This document shows, one piece after another, positions 24,808 through 36,835 of a DNA stretch of 64,000 nt; the stretch's first letter is position 1; each line of letters opens with the position of its first letter. The position numbers and the translations under genes were made by a program. The stretch spans positions 5,667,001 through 5,731,000 of the forward strand of contig NC_092572.1 in NCBI RefSeq assembly GCF_037975245.1. The letters run 5' to 3'. The notes beneath the pieces were generated by a model, which was given only the letters and a program-made list of their open reading frames with translations, did no database searches and was not told the DNA's origin. The stretch is from Apostichopus japonicus (lineage: Eukaryota; Echinodermata; Holothuroidea; Aspidochirotida; Stichopodidae).

Positions 24808-25280
24808 CCTTGTCTATTTTATACATTATAGAAAATGGTGGGGGTTCTTTAAAATAAATAGGACCAATATATAACCCTTTCTGCAGCCGGCTCTCCTTGC
24901 CCTCCCTACCTCAACATCTCTTTATCCGACACCCTACATTTCACCCAAGAAACACATACTAAAACACTTACATCCGCCCATAACCCATACAGATTCCTTG
25001 TCTATTTTATACATTGCAACTTAACGTGGGCGTTCTTTTTAAATTAATAAGACCAATATAACACCATTTTAACAGCCGGCTCTCCTTGCCCTATACACCA
25101 CCTACCCTCGTCATATCCGACTCCATCCATGCCACTCAAGCAAAACATACTAAAACACGTATGTTGATACCTGCGTATAACCCATTCCTTGTCTATTTTA
25201 TACATTCAAGTAAACCGTGGACATTCTTTTTAAAATTAATAAGACCAATGTACCACCCCTTCGATTATTTTCTTCTATCT
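24808..25280. repeat. Tandem repeat, ~190-bp unit, about 2.5 copies
   Basis: 'ccttgtctattttatacatt' starts units at 24808, 24996 and 25187, giving spacings of 188 and 191. Each unit contains 'cagccggctctccttgccct' or its decay. Intronic minisatellite-like array. Confidence 0.85.
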
Positions 25281-25319
25281 TAAGGTTATTCCACCTAACC
25301 ACCCCCCCTTCCTCTCCCC

Positions 25320-25710
25320 ATGTGACAGTGAACATTCACGGTGTACCCTATGGCTACTACACACAAAAGTGACGAATACAAGTCTGTGACAGGACGAAAC
25401 TTCAAAATTTAGTTCTAGCATAGTGACGAATGTGTGGCGAATGTCTAAAATTAACTGAAAATGACTTGACATAACGACGAATATGTTTACACTAAAATTA
25501 CTACTATGTAAGAATTTTTTCGATCAGCAACAAACATGAGAACTCAAAGTTCTATTTGTTATATTTAAAATATTGACAACTTTCGGTAAAAAAGATCCTC
25601 TTTTAGTTACGCTATACTCAAGTCAAAATATGAAAATCTTTAGAACACGTTTTCTCAAAACTCACATTTTGAACATTCGTCACTACGCCAGAACGGGGAC
25701 AAAGTGTTCA
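25320..25710. repeat. Right partner of the inverted repeat at 21520-21840
   Basis: The reverse complement gives 'gtccccgttctggcgtagtg' and repeated 'gacgaat' words, as in 21520-21840. See that entry for the two interpretations. Confidence 0.45.
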
Positions 25711-26028
25711 CATTTTTTTTAAAACTTTTTTATTTTTTTATTTATTAAACATCATTTTCTATTCAATTTTGTCTGCCATATGAGTATTTGACCTAACGAC
25801 CTGTACGATAGGGCAAGTAGAACAGCCACTTCAATTGATGAGCCGAAGATGTGCAAAGTTTGAATTCTTAAAAAATTAAAAGTACATCAAATATAACACA
25901 GACTGGCAGCAGTGTTCCTTAACAATAAACAAGATTTTGAATTTAATTTCCCACTTATCATCTGCCACCGAAATATCTCCTAACGGAAGCATACACTTTC
26001 ATCGCTGAAATTGTATATTTTTTCGCAG

Positions 26029-26135
26029 ATAGACGCATTGATGTGAAAGTAAATCTCTCAAGAAAAATTCTTCATGTCATCAAAAATGGCTTTAAGATCA
26101 AACAATGGGGAGACCAAATATTGAAACACTATGAA
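26029..26135 (+). pseudogene. Juxtamembrane exon before the kinase domain
   Basis: Acceptor 'atttttttcgcag', donor 'gtatgc'. It reads 'RRIDVKVNLSRKILHVIKNG' then 'FKIKQWGDQILKHYE' and leaves in phase 0, which the next exon accepts. Its place directly before the glycine-loop exon matches the juxtamembrane segment of receptor tyrosine kinases. Confidence 0.6.
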
Positions 26136-26497
26136 GTATGCACCTAGTAATGTAGCAGAGTATTCACTTTTGAAAGTGTTCAATAGCTTTTCCACTTAAC
26201 TATCTGCTTCTAGAGGTTGCTTGATAAGCACAAAACAAGCCTGCCAATCATCTTATGACAATATTGGGTTCTCTATGTTGATAACAAAATCCATAGCACG
26301 GTTTTCAATATTCACTAAATTGGAGATTGGGAATAAGTGGTATCTAGCTATGTATTATGTTACCAAACACCATCAGTGTGACCAAATCACGACACGACTG
26401 GCAGTTGTATGCAATATGTATTATTCTTAAAGTTAAAGTTAGTTATGATATCACACCAAGTCACGCTTCCGTCTTTATAGCTTACATGGATCTGCAG

Positions 26498-26660
26498 GAA
26501 CTTGAAGTTAATAAGAATAAGAAGAACAAGAATCTTGAAGTCCCAGAGACGAATGTGAAATTAGTTTCAAATTTACCTGGAAAAGGAATGTTACGATATC
26601 ACAAGGCTTTGGTTATGAGAGCAGAAGGGAATCTAGAAGCTGTGGTCAGAACTTTGTCAG
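26498..26660 (+). pseudogene. Kinase N-lobe exon (glycine loop, beta-3)
   Basis: Acceptor 'ggatctgcag', donor 'gtattt'. It reads 'LEVPETNVKLVSNLPGKGML' then 'RYHKALVMRAEGNLEAVVRT', aligning to the start of tyrosine-kinase domains (E-V-P-x-x-x-V-K-L-V-x-x-L-G-x-G-x-F-G). The glycine loop is altered to P-G-K-G-M-L. The invariant VAIK lysine position is Arg (A-V-V-R). Phase passes correctly to the next exon ('S-G'). In known kinases the lysine anchors ATP phosphates, so this lobe is not canonical. Confidence 0.75.
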
Positions 26661-26943
26661 GTATTTACTTTGAATATTACCTTAGCAGACTAAAAGAAAG
26701 TAACATCTTCAATACATATTGTTTTACAATGACATATATAAAACATAACGCGTGTGAATGCAGTATGATATTGTAAGGAGAATGACTTGTGTTAACCCCG
26801 TCGACAATTTCATCGAATGTTATGTGATTAAAAGAGATAAAACAAACATTTGAAAACTCAACTCGTCCTAATCAAAGTGTACAGTGGATGAGACAGTGAT
26901 AACCTCAATGCGTTTAACAATCTACTAACTGATTGCTTAACAG

Positions 26944-27051
26944 GTGATTCAACTTTGCGGATGAATAAATTACAAAGTTCAGAGGTTCAACACATATTAA
27001 AACTGCCCGGTGATAATAGTATTATGAAGCTTCTTGTATGGTGTGATACAG
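26944..27051 (+). pseudogene. Kinase alpha-C / beta-4 exon
   Basis: A 108-bp exon after 'gattgcttaacag' and before 'gtacga'. It reads 'STLRMNKLQSSEVQHILKLP' then 'GDNSIMKLLVWCDT'. It aligns with the alpha-C helix and the 'HPNIVRLLGVC' block of tyrosine kinases, and the alpha-C glutamate appears conserved (S-S-E-V). No stop. Leaves in phase 1. Confidence 0.75.
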
Positions 27052-27299
27052 GTACGAATACTCGCACTTGTCAAAATGTGGTATTAACCATTCAACCTTA
27101 ACAGTGCAGGCCTTTTTCTTGGCATATATGTTGTGCTCTAAGGAAATACTAAAATATATACAAATAATGACAAATGAGAGAACAAGAAAAATATATGATT
27201 AAAACTTGAATTCAATAAGGTCATTTTGTTTGTTCTTGTAAATAAACTACTAATCACTGATTTGCATTCGAATAACTTTATATGGTTACTACTTTTCAG

Positions 27300-27661
27300 T
27301 ACCAAAAAATCTGATTTGTGAATATTAAAGCGGAGGAACTCTCTCAGATCACCTAACTGAAGAGTTCAGTTCCCAGAAAGTACATCAGTATGGCAATACT
27401 AAACAGAAGCGTTTTCAAGTTGCGGAGAAGGGAAACGCCGATCATTTACCAAAATATGCACTTCAGGTGGCGAGAGGATTAAAGTGTTTGACAACACATA
27501 GAGTAAGTTTATTCCACTCCAGTGTATTTTCTCCTTATAGTGGGAGGATATGTAAATCAACACATGTGGGAAATGTTAAATATGGATACGAAAATGGCAC
27601 CAATGATATCAAATAGCCTTGGTCAAATCAACATCAGAAGAAGACTGATGATGCTTTACTT
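27300..27661 (+). pseudogene. Kinase hinge to activation-loop exon with two in-frame stops
   Basis: Acceptor 'ctacttttcag', phase 1 in; donor 'gtatgt', phase 0 out. It begins 'VPKNLICEY', then TAA (27326-27328) where the kinase hinge usually has a hydrophobic residue, then 'SGGTLSDHL', a good hinge/alpha-D match. 'PKYALQVARGLKCLTTHR' is the alpha-E region. The next residues, up to 'GRICKSTHVGNVKYGYENG', stay in frame but contain no HRDLAARN, and DFG reads H-V-G. A TAG follows at 27614-27616. A gtaagt at 27503 could be a donor, but the only nearby acceptor leaves a 37-base gap, too short for an intron. Clearly derived from a tyrosine kinase and clearly broken. Confidence 0.75.
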
Positions 27662-28362
27662 GTATGTGCGGCACAGCAAAACAGTGTGGCTAAGTTTATT
27701 AAAAGGGGTTAAGAACATGGACTGCCGTTAACGTTTATTTTTTAATTGTGCAGTCTTAATATTTATGATATGATCTCAGTTGTGACTGCTTAGGCACTAT
27801 GATCCAAAAGATATGTACAATGGTTCATAAACAAGAACTAAGAGGAGAATAATAATGAAAAGATAATAAATACTTCCAAGCAACATATTGTCCAAAGGTG
27901 GAGGAGTAGTTTCTCCTGTAAATAATTACACTTCAGCAAACAACAAAAACATTGGGCCCAGGTATCAAAAGTTAAGGCTTTTTAAGGAAGTGCTATATCA
28001 TTGATTCTCTTAGATTTCGATATAGTGCTTAATTACTTTACTAACTAACAATTGCTTAAACTGTATTAACAGTTCATCAGCCCCGGTCTTCGAAGTAAGA
28101 AAGTCTTGTTGACAGCGTCAGGGAAGTGCAAGTTATACAACTTTGTTTCTGTATAAAAGGCTAAAGAATGGACTGAATTAACTTGGAATGAAGTCAGTAT
28201 TTGCTCAAAAGTGTTGTTTCCAATTTAGCTTAGAAATAAACTTTAATTAATTATATTTACAGGGATATTTATGTCCCCAATAGCTAATAAAACCTCCTAT
28301 ATTGTTCCATAAATACAGGGGATTTCATTCAAAGTACCGGATAATGAATATATACATATGTA

Positions 28363-28370
<8 letters not shown>

Positions 28371-28437
<67 letters not shown>
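28371..28437. repeat. (TA)n dinucleotide tract
   Basis: About 67 bases of TA repeat immediately upstream of the next kinase exon, ending about 20 bases before its acceptor. Confidence 0.97.
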
Positions 28438-28443
<6 letters not shown>

Positions 28444-28459
28444 CATTTCTTTCGCACAG

Positions 28460-28568
28460 AATGTTCCCTTTCAGTGGATGCCTCCAGAGTTTCTCTTACA
28501 TGAAACGATTTCTGCCGCAGGAGATGTCTGGTCATTTGGTGTTCTCCTCTGGGAAATTTTCAGTTACG
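28460..28568 (+). pseudogene. Kinase P+1 loop / alpha-F exon
   Basis: Acceptor 'tctttcgcacag', donor 'gtattgg'; phase 0 in, phase 1 out. It reads 'NVPFQWMPPEFLLHETISAA' then 'GDVWSFGVLLWEIFSYG'. This is the canonical subdomain VIII-IX block of tyrosine kinases (P-V-K-W-M-A-P-E ... S-D-V-W-S-F-G-V-L-L-W-E), with WMPPE instead of WMAPE and G-D-V-W instead of S-D-V-W. This is the strongest kinase evidence in the window. Confidence 0.9.
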
Positions 28569-28841
28569 GTATTGGAATTTAAATTATATAACTGGATATT
28601 GTAGATCATATGCGATTGAATCCTTTACTTTCTAAGTAGCTTGATTTCGTATTATTGCATGATAGGCCAATGGTGTTTTTGTATGGCATTGTAATTTAAC
28701 ATCAATGAAAAGGCGCAAATAATTTATTCTTTTCTATGCGTTGTAAATATATATTAAGCAAATAAAATTCCTTTTGGGAAATGGAAAAAGAAGACACTTT
28801 CTTTATTTCTATGGGGTATCCAATTCTTTACCGCTGTGTAG

Positions 28842-28935
28842 GATCGGAACCGTACCAAGGAAAAGCCAGAGCTGATGTCGAGAAGAGCCTTCGCGCAAAA
28901 CAGCAGCTCCTTCCTGATAACTGCCCAGGGGTCAT
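28842..28935 (+). pseudogene. Kinase alpha-G exon
   Basis: Acceptor 'ccgctgtgtag', donor 'gtaagc'; phase 1 in, phase 2 out. It reads 'GSEPYQGKARADVEKSLRAK' then 'QQLLPDNCPGV', matching G-x-x-P-Y-x-G-x-x-x-x-E-V ... P-x-x-C-P of subdomain X. No stop. Confidence 0.8.
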
Positions 28936-29040
28936 GTAAGCAAGCCTTTTTGTATTTCCTGTACCAGTCTTTCTCTTATCACCCTTTCCATGTTTTTCAT
29001 ATATACATTGGCTCCGTTTGTTCTCATTTCAGCTGGCAGG

Positions 29041-30123
29041 CAGGCGCGGCGGAACGGAAAAATTATTGGGGGGGCTAATGTGTGGAGACTATCTAAGCGG
29101 AGCGCCACCATCGGTTGGCGCGGAGCGTACAAGAAAATTTTGGGTTTTTTCAAACCCCCAGATGGCCGGAAACGGCACTTCCCGAGTGTTTTATGCTTCG
29201 AATACCTAGCCCTAAAATATGGGTCTCAAGCCTGCAATTTCTCTGATTGCACGTAAAAGTCTGTAAAAACATTGTTATTTGTATATCCGATGGTGGTTTA
29301 AGAGATTAGCTATTACTCGTAGTGTACTCGCAAAGACGTTTTTGAGTGTAGTAAGGACAGTGGCGGAGCTAGGGGTATTGGTCGGGGGAGGGGGGCAAGA
29401 ATGGTCTGTAGGGGCACTTTCGACACTATCTAAGCGGAGCGCCACCACAGGTTGGCGCGGAGCCTACAGAATTTTTTTGAGTAAAGATACTCCCTAGATT
29501 GCAGGAAATGACCCTCTCCGGGCCTTGCTAATTTGCAGATAAACGGAGAATAAATAGGTGTCGTCGCCATTTTGTCGGAAAATTACACCAACAGAATATG
29601 ACAAATGTCAATAGATAGATGAGAGCGCAATAAAATAGTCAATAATCGCGAATAAGTAAAAAGTAGTGAAAAGCTGAAAAGGGCGCCAGCAGTCTATTTG
29701 AGTCCGTCAGGGGGGTGGCATCCGCCCCTGACTGTATGGACGCTTCGCCACTGAGTAAGGGGATGTTGGAGAACTGGCTGAAATGAGGCAAGTCATTGGC
29801 CTAAGACGAAGTTGTGTTGAGCTTACCGGTACTCACACTCACTGCTTCCACTTTTCACGGGGCGTGAAGAAGCGGTTGGGGTGACAATGTGGTCTATAGC
29901 CAGGGGACGGCCGAGGGTCCCCCAGCATTTACTAAAATTATTACACCTGTATAGTATACGTGTGCATCGGACAGATCGACAAGTATACTGCATTGAAAAA
30001 TGGGCAGATGCACGTTTAGGAGCCTTGGTAAATATTGGGGGGGCTTATCATGCATTTGCCCCCTCAACTTTTTTATTGGGGGGGCTGAGCCCCCCCAAGC
30101 CCCCCCCGGTTCCGCCGCCACTG
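29041..30123. mobile_element. 1083-bp hAT-type element inserted in a kinase exon
   Basis: The ends are imperfect inverted repeats: left 'CAGGCGCGGCGGAAC', right (reverse complement) 'CAGTGGCGGCGGAAC'. An exact 8-bp target duplication 'ctggcagg' lies at 29033-29040 and 30124-30131; eight bases is the hAT hallmark. G-runs sit just inside both ends. There is no transposase frame, so it is non-autonomous. It carries a second element (29358-29753) inside it. Removing it restores the exon frame, which confirms the boundaries. Confidence 0.9.
29358..29753. mobile_element. 396-bp nested hAT-type element
   Basis: Left end 'CAGTGGCGGAGC', right end (reverse complement) 'CAGTGGCGAAGC'. Flanks 'agtaagga' (29350-29357) and 'agtaaggg' (29754-29761) match in seven of eight bases, as expected for an ageing 8-bp duplication. 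Inside near 29426-29500 is a copy of the module also seen in the host element and at 5625-5722. Non-autonomous. Confidence 0.8.
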
Positions 30124-30452
30124 CTGGCAGGTGATGATAACTTGTTGGGAAGCGGCTGCAGAAAAAAAGACCTAAAATTGATGACGTATCATTTAAGCTG
30201 GCTGCCTTGTGCAATGAGGATAAGGTAAGAACAACAAAGGAATAAAAAGTTATATTAACATATTTTGCTTCATCCAAGGATTGCTTGTAATACGATTGAG
30301 TTGTAACCCACCTTTCGAGAGTTAAACAAAGGTTTGTTATCAGGGTGATATTTATTCTGCAAATCATAGATAATCCTTGATATTTTAACTTCCTTAATAA
30401 CCAATGTGGATCAGTAATTCAACTACATCGATTTTTTAACTTTTTGTCAAAG

Positions 30453-30473
30453 GAATATCAGGAAATCGTATAA
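30453..30473 (+). pseudogene. Possible terminal exon of locus A
   Basis: After 'ctttttgtcaaag', phase 0 gives 'EYQEIV' and TAA. A second frame from the same acceptor stays open longer ('NIRKSYKKTFLDGSINRRLS') into the (TA)n tract. Because of the upstream frameshift the true frame is uncertain. An alternative terminal exon is a small open block after 'ctttacttcag' at 40951-41037. Confidence 0.3.
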
Positions 30474-30560
30474 GAAGACCTTTCTAGACGGAAGCATTAA
30501 TCGCCGACTATCAAAATCGATGAGTATGGAAAAATTAGTTGACGGAAGAACTACCGAAAG

Positions 30561-30562
<2 letters not shown>

Positions 30563-30599
<37 letters not shown>

Positions 30600-30606
30600 T
30601 ATATAA

Positions 30607-30642
<36 letters not shown>
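30563..30642. repeat. (TA)n tract with an A-run in the middle
   Basis: Two TA runs separated by 'aaatatatataaaaaaaaaa'. Derived frames are artefacts. Confidence 0.95.
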
Positions 30643-30646
<4 letters not shown>

Positions 30647-30749
30647 AATATCGATGAACACATTTTGGTATTTTGCCATCGTTTTGTCTTCCTTAAATGA
30701 ATGTATACATTGTTTGATAGTGTCAGTACTTGGCAAGAATAAGTTTTTT

Positions 30750-32289
30750 ATATAGTTTACATTATATTTTAGATTTCTTTGAAAAACATTTTGGTACGTG
30801 GAATATGCAAATTCTTTTAATATTTAATTTAAATAGAAATCAACTTATGTTATCATTTCATGAAGTGATATATCTCTAAGAAACAAATTTGATGAGAGAA
30901 TATGTTCTCTTTTGAAATAAATAATGTGAAAATATTGTCAAACTAAAAGTCAAATTATGATGTATTTAGTACATCATACTACAAACTATGTAAGTAATTA
31001 CAATTAAATCGTAAGCGTCAAAGATGATGATGCCTTTTTTTATTGCAACTGCATGTATGATTTTCATTTCCAAATTAACCACAATGTGTTGCACAGTGAT
31101 GATACGGAAGAAAGATTCTTTGCTTTCTGTATTGCCCTGGTGATATTTTCTGTAGAGTATAAGGCTCAATGCTACCGTTAGTTCAATCATCGTTTACTTA
31201 CTTCTTGTTAACTACAATGGGATATAAAAGCATTTGACCTGTTATCGAAACCAGACAGTGTGATCGTTTAGCTGTTCTTATGCACGAGAGTATCGGTAAA
31301 GTTTAGGGGATTTCCCGAACGTCGATCAAAGTCGAAAACAACGTTAACAATGCCATTACTTCAAAGGGCACCAGTTTATTTACTTACTTGTATACAAAAG
31401 TAGCGTTCGTGGAAGAAAAAGTGTGTGTGACCTTTAACAAAACTTATTGTTGCAAATATGATGTGTTGCTGGATCTGTCGGTGCTTACCAAACATCGACC
31501 TATCCACTAATTCATTTATTGGTTGCTGATCATATATGGGATTTTGGTCTACTTTTACTTCAATACAAAATATTTTCTTATTTCATCCAGTCTATAATTG
31601 TTTGTTTTAATGGTATTATTGATTGATAGTAATTAGCAGTTCATTGTACTCGTATTAACACAGATAAGCCTCGAAGACTTATCATAAACATTTTGACGAC
31701 ATTAAATCCAATACCTTCAATACGCTTCGTGAATATGCCCATAGCTATGAAAATGTGTAACTTTGTTTATGACACTGCGTTGTTAATTTATTTGAGCATT
31801 TTCTCGTTTCAGAAATTATATACCCAGTATTAATTTGAATATATACGGTTCATATGCTAGAGGAATAAGAAACCTATGTGATCCTAAGTCTGTGACGTAG
31901 CTAACATACATAAACTGTAATATTGTTGAATGGTACAGGATATAGAACGTGGTATTATTTATAGTTCAGTCTTTAATCATATGATTTCTTAATATCCATC
32001 ATATCAAATTATATACAATACATGCTGTTACAAATTCCGTTTATGAGATTGTTTGCATCATTTGCATCATTTTAATATTGAATAACAATAACTCTTTCAA
32101 ATGTATAAGTGCTCTTACTTGACACCGTGAAAATATAGGCTCTTCTTTTATTTATCTGTATCCCACATTCAGCACAAATTCGTTGAATCAATATTAACTT
32201 TGTTTCCATTTTATTCCCATTACCCTTCTTACTTCATGTTAAACTAAGTTTACGTTTAATGAAAATATATCTGAGTTATTCTTGTTAAT
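30750..32289. other. Intergenic stretch, no gene seen
   Basis: AT-rich sequence without recognisable exons, terminal repeats or long open frames. The minus frame at 30966-31190 has no supporting context. Confidence 0.5.
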
Positions 32290-33545
32290 TCACATAGCCA
32301 CATAAAGACGATAACTTACAAAGTGTATATAACCATGACCATAATACGACAACGACAACTCCGATATAGGTATAGTTATACCGAGTGTATAATAGCAACC
32401 GTTTTGTAGACAGTCACGCACGACTTCTTCCCTTTGTAATAATCTATTCATGCAATCGAAGCGATTGCCAATCTTTGTTTGCTAATATTTTCTTGCAAAT
32501 CACTGTGAAATTTATTTGAGATCTATAATGAAAGAAGTAGTATTGGTAGTAGCTTTGAAATAAAGGCAGTATATGATGCTAACACTAATAATACTAACAC
32601 TATGGCACATTTATTTTACTGGGTAAAATACCAACACAGGTTTGCACTAAATTCAGTTTATTGAGCTGCTTATCAATTTTTACTCAAACTTCAGTGATGA
32701 TATAGTATTGGTAACAAGCTGCATTTATTAACGTTCGTAGTAACTTTACGTAACTCAATCACAATCATCAGTGCTCTAATTTGACATCGTTTAAACGTAT
32801 AATTTTGTTTTATTGCTTTGCAATTATTAGTCACCATGATAGACGTTTAAACATCTTTATTTATATTTTGTTTTCCTTAATTTCCTTACGTGATGTTTTA
32901 TGCAGAGTTTACGATAGTGGACAAAATAAAGAGTTTCATCCTTTTTCACATTGCCACATATTTCTTTACTTTTTTATGGATGATAACTAACAAAGTGTAT
33001 ATATCCATACCAGACTACGACAGCAACAATTTATATCTAGTTACAGTTATACCGAGTGTATAATAACAACCGTTATGTAGCCAGTCAGGTACGATTGCTT
33101 CCAACGGTAAGAATCTTTGTCATCGAAGCGGTCTTTGTTTGTTTAGTTTTATATACGTTACAATGAACATGTTGACTACAATGAAAGACAACTAACTATT
33201 CACTAGCAAAATCTTGTACTTAACATGGCCTCCTAAAACTCTGAAGCACGGAAAAGATCTTCAGATACAAGGGAATTGGATACAGTTAATTTTCAAATGA
33301 AACGACAACCTGTACTCCAAGAAATCACTGACAAATGACATAATCTACCATAACTAACTTTGAACCGCACCGTTTCAATTAAAACAAGAAAAGTGATTTC
33401 AAAGACAATGAGAGAAAGGTATATGTCATCAACCAAATGTTTTTTAAAGTAAACTGTGAAATTGATTTGAGCTCTGTATTAAAAACAGGTGTATGGTAGT
33501 AGCTGTAAAATAAATGCAATATATGATGCAGACACCAAAATGACA
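32290..33545. repeat. Two diverged direct repeats separated by an R1-like piece
   Basis: 'aagtgtatataaccat...ataccgagtgtataatagcaaccg' (32320-32405) recurs near 32993-33074, and 'gtgaaatttatttgagatct' (about 32508) recurs near 33456, each followed by 'gtagtagct...atatgatgc'. Between them, 32600-32770 resembles the first 170 bases of R1. Old local duplication. Confidence 0.7.
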
Positions 33546-33898
33546 GTCTGATTACAAGCATATGTTTGGGAGTGGTTATTTGGCACTCTTACTTTTCTGA
33601 TGGGATGGGATAGTCATTTGGTTACGTGTTACTTATCATGAATGTATCGTCATAAAAGACGTAGGTTTGTGAAATTCAAAGCAATTCACTGAAATCAAAT
33701 TAACGTTTCACCTCGTAAAAGTGAAGCAGTAGGTTTTTATTTCAAATCTTTCCTTACAAAATTTGGCGGGGATGGAGAAATATTTTATGATTATTCATTG
33801 AACGTGTTCCATAATACCAGCTCGCTTACCAACCTCTCTATCAGGCAATGTTGACATTACATCGACTTCAGTTCAAATGATCTGATATATTGATTTTC

Positions 33899-33946
33899 AG
33901 CATTCAGATAGTGTATAGGCGATAGTGTATAGGCGATAGTGTATAG
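33899..33946. repeat. Three copies of a 14-bp word
   Basis: The unit 'gatagtgtatagg(c)' is repeated three times in tandem. Short simple duplication. Confidence 0.9.
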
Positions 33947-34984
33947 GTTTTAATAAGTTACTCTCATTACTCACCGTAGGGTTACACCTCCAATAATAGC
34001 GTGAAGGAAAACGCAATCACAACAACCAACATTGCCCGTTGTCATAGGGATACTTGTTATACACAAACTCCTAAAGCAGTTAAGAAAGATCCCTCTTCAT
34101 TAGAGTAGATTCAAAATGTTTATGCTACTTAATGACCGATAACTCGAGCAAACCTCATATTTAGCATTTTGTGCCACATTATTAGAATTTGATGGTTTCA
34201 TTTATATCTTAAAATGTTAATATAAAATATATGAGTTTTGCAACATGTTGAATAAAAATCGTGACGTTCATAACATGTAATAGTATACCGGCATCGGCTT
34301 GAACTTTGTCTATCGTCATATTGGTTATTATTGGTTATTAATGAAACAAAATGGTACTGAAACGTTAGACAGAGGTCTCCCAAACCGACTGAGATCATTC
34401 TGACATACTTGGGCAACATTTTAAGAAAAAGCTTGTATCGCATCAGATTTATGTGATGTTAATGTAAGTAAGATACACTATATGTTTAATGTCACATAAC
34501 TTGTTATGTTTTGTCAGAGGATATTGCCAGTGAATGCCGCTGTGATCTAAATACAGACACACACGCAAACATTTCATATATTTATGTTAATTTTAAAAGC
34601 ATTCCCAAAACCATACTGTCAAGCACCCGATCAGATTTACACAAGTTACTGTAATATCTGTGTGAATCGGCTGAATGTAGTCTTAACTTGGTAAACATGA
34701 TACAAGGATCCATGGGGTATCAAAGTCAATTCCATCTAGTACAATGAGTCACCGCATTCACAATCACGTATAATAATGGTAATGCTTTATGTGCCTGTGT
34801 TAAACGGCAATGGCATCGTAGCATAGGTTAATGGGTTCTATATAGTTCCTTATGTGTTTAAAGATGATATAACAGTGAATTACGAAATCTGAAACAAAAC
34901 AGATTGGAATCGATAAAACCATTAGCACTTCATTTTTGGAAGCTAACGCAAGTCCTTCGAATTACTAGTACATAGTACATTTTG

Positions 34985-36270
34985 GCTTAAACATATGCAT
35001 CAATGTGGCAGTAGTTAGTGGGTAAAAGACCAACAGAGGTTTACAATAATTTCAGTTGCTCTTTACATTTTATTCAACTTCAATGACGTAATAATAATAG
35101 CCTCAAGCTTAATCTGCATTTATTTACGCTTGTAGTAACTGTTACGTAACATACATTGGTTGGATTTATACTTGTCATATAAAATAGTTTAACACTTTTT
35201 TACCGAAATTTGTTTTAATGACATCTACTCTCTTTCACAACCGTCAGTGATTTTACAGCACAACATGTAACACACCTTAAAGCACAGTTCTTATTCGTAG
35301 TGTAACGGCACCGTTTCTACTTCCTTAAGCCATACTTATTACTGTCTGCTATATGCCATTTCTATATATATATATCAATGCTAACGTATTTGGATCAAAC
35401 GTACCTCTATTATAATAATACGAACTTGTGGACTTTGACAAACAATAGGTTCCTGGGAATTTAAAAGTGAACATTCCAGCAGTTTCTCTGTTTGTATAGG
35501 CAGTCGTTTATATTTAACCTTCAAACCTCTCAACAATTGGTTTACTGAACCAGTGTTTGTCTTACGGTGGTCGCAAATATTTTGACTAGGTGAGGGCAGT
35601 ATTTTAGAAATGATTACCTTATCGTATTAGTATAGGTGGCCTACTTTTGCTGCCTTAGCAATTATTGCAACTGTTTCTGTTTTGTTGTTACTCTTATTGA
35701 TGCTAACAAGACAACTGTTCAATCCCACCGAGTCGTCGTTGTTTTGTCCATGAAGTAGTAACGTGCTCTAAATTAGTAGTACATACGTTACCCGCATGTC
35801 ATATGATATATCACAATATTGCGACACCAACCGGCTGACTTCAGGAAGTAACAAATGACACAGCCTGATTGGTGTAGGGCAGGTGTAATATATGAGAAAA
35901 TGATGATGCAAACATCAACACGGAATTTACAGCATTCCCAGACCATTCTGGGTAAAAATGAACAGAATGGAATATCTTTCCTTCTCAAAAGCATGATAAC
36001 CGTCAAACACATCAAATTGCCGCTATTATCAATTTATCAATTAAATCTAAAAATTTTATACGTTGGTATTGAGATTCCACATAATCTTGGTATACCATGA
36101 TGCTGATTCAAAGTCATGAACAGTTATCAAGTTTCTCGCATTTTGCTTGACACTATTAGTATGAAGACACTGAAGAACTACCATCAATATGATATACGTC
36201 ACTAAGTGCAAAAAAATGAAGGTGGAAAGAAATAGACAGTATTTGAGGAACAACAACAAATAAACATATA
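34985..36270. repeat. Upstream repeat, unit R3 (paired with 1-1250)
   Basis: See 1-1250 for the shared blocks. This copy lies about 6 kb upstream of the signal-peptide exon of locus B, which supports the idea that R1 and R3 mark the left ends of two tandem locus copies. Confidence 0.75.
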
Positions 36271-36534
36271 GGTGATGTTACAGCATAATATGATAATAAA
36301 TAAATAAATGGTAAAGGACAAAGCAAATGATACTGCAATATTAAGCTAAGACATTCTGACATATTTGGGGAACTTTTATTTGAAAGCTCTGTATCAAATA
36401 AGCTAGATACTATGGTAATGTATATAAAAATAAAATTGCAGACTGAATTCTAAAATCTGAAACAAGGCCTATTAGAATCCGATAGAACCCTTTTAATATT
36501 AACAATTACATATACGTACTAGTACATATAAATC

Positions 36535-36835
36535 AATGGGTCAGAAGTTGGGTGGCAACCGTCGGTGATAGGCATAATATGTAACATACCCTATAGCACA
36601 GTTCTAATCTATAGTGAAACTGCCCCATATGTACTTTCTTAATCCATTGTATGACTTTGCAATTGGTATACACATATGAATTGTAAGGTGATAACATCTA
36701 CCGTACCTCTATTATAACAATATACGACCTTGTAGACCTTGACAGACAATATCATACTGGGGATATAAAGGCAAACATTCCAGCATGATCCATATCTACA
36801 TAGTCGTCTATTTTTAACCCAACACACTTGTTTAT
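36535..36835. repeat. Partial third R copy
   Basis: Matches the middle of R1/R3: 'gcacagttctaat', 'acctctattataa...acgacctt', 'gacagacaata', 'aacattccagca'. More diverged than R1 versus R3. Confidence 0.65.

Larger units (their letters stand above)
29033..30224 (+). pseudogene. Kinase subdomain XI exon split by a transposon
   Basis: The exon starts at 29033 after 'ttctcatttcag'. Its first eight bases 'ctggcagg' are the target duplicated by the element at 29041-30123, and the exon resumes after the second copy (30124-30131). Joined across the element, the frame from the previous exon gives 'IWQVMITCWEAAAEK', the expected C-W block. The A-run near 30162-30168 then has seven A; one fewer would give R-P-K-I-D-D-V, the usual 'RP' motif, while as written the frame hits a stop. 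Donor 'gtaaga' at 30225. Confidence 0.8.
14528..30473 (+). pseudogene. Receptor tyrosine kinase-like gene, decayed (locus A)
   Basis: Exons for a Thr/Ser-rich extracellular stalk, one transmembrane helix, a juxtamembrane region and a tyrosine-kinase domain follow in order on + with compatible phases. Known receptor tyrosine kinases signal from the plasma membrane by phosphorylating tyrosines after ligand binding. Here the signal peptide and Ig exons expected from locus B are not found, so the gene lacks a visible start. The kinase run has TAA at 27326-27328, TAG at 27614-27616, one extra base in an A7 run near 30162, and a 1.1 kb transposon in an exon. The canonical VAIK Lys, HRD and DFG Asp are all absent. 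The long introns hold a LINE RT piece, a foldback element, tandem repeats and (TA)n tracts. A dead paralogue of the gene in locus B is the best reading. Which kinase subfamily it came from cannot be fixed from this sequence. Confidence 0.75.
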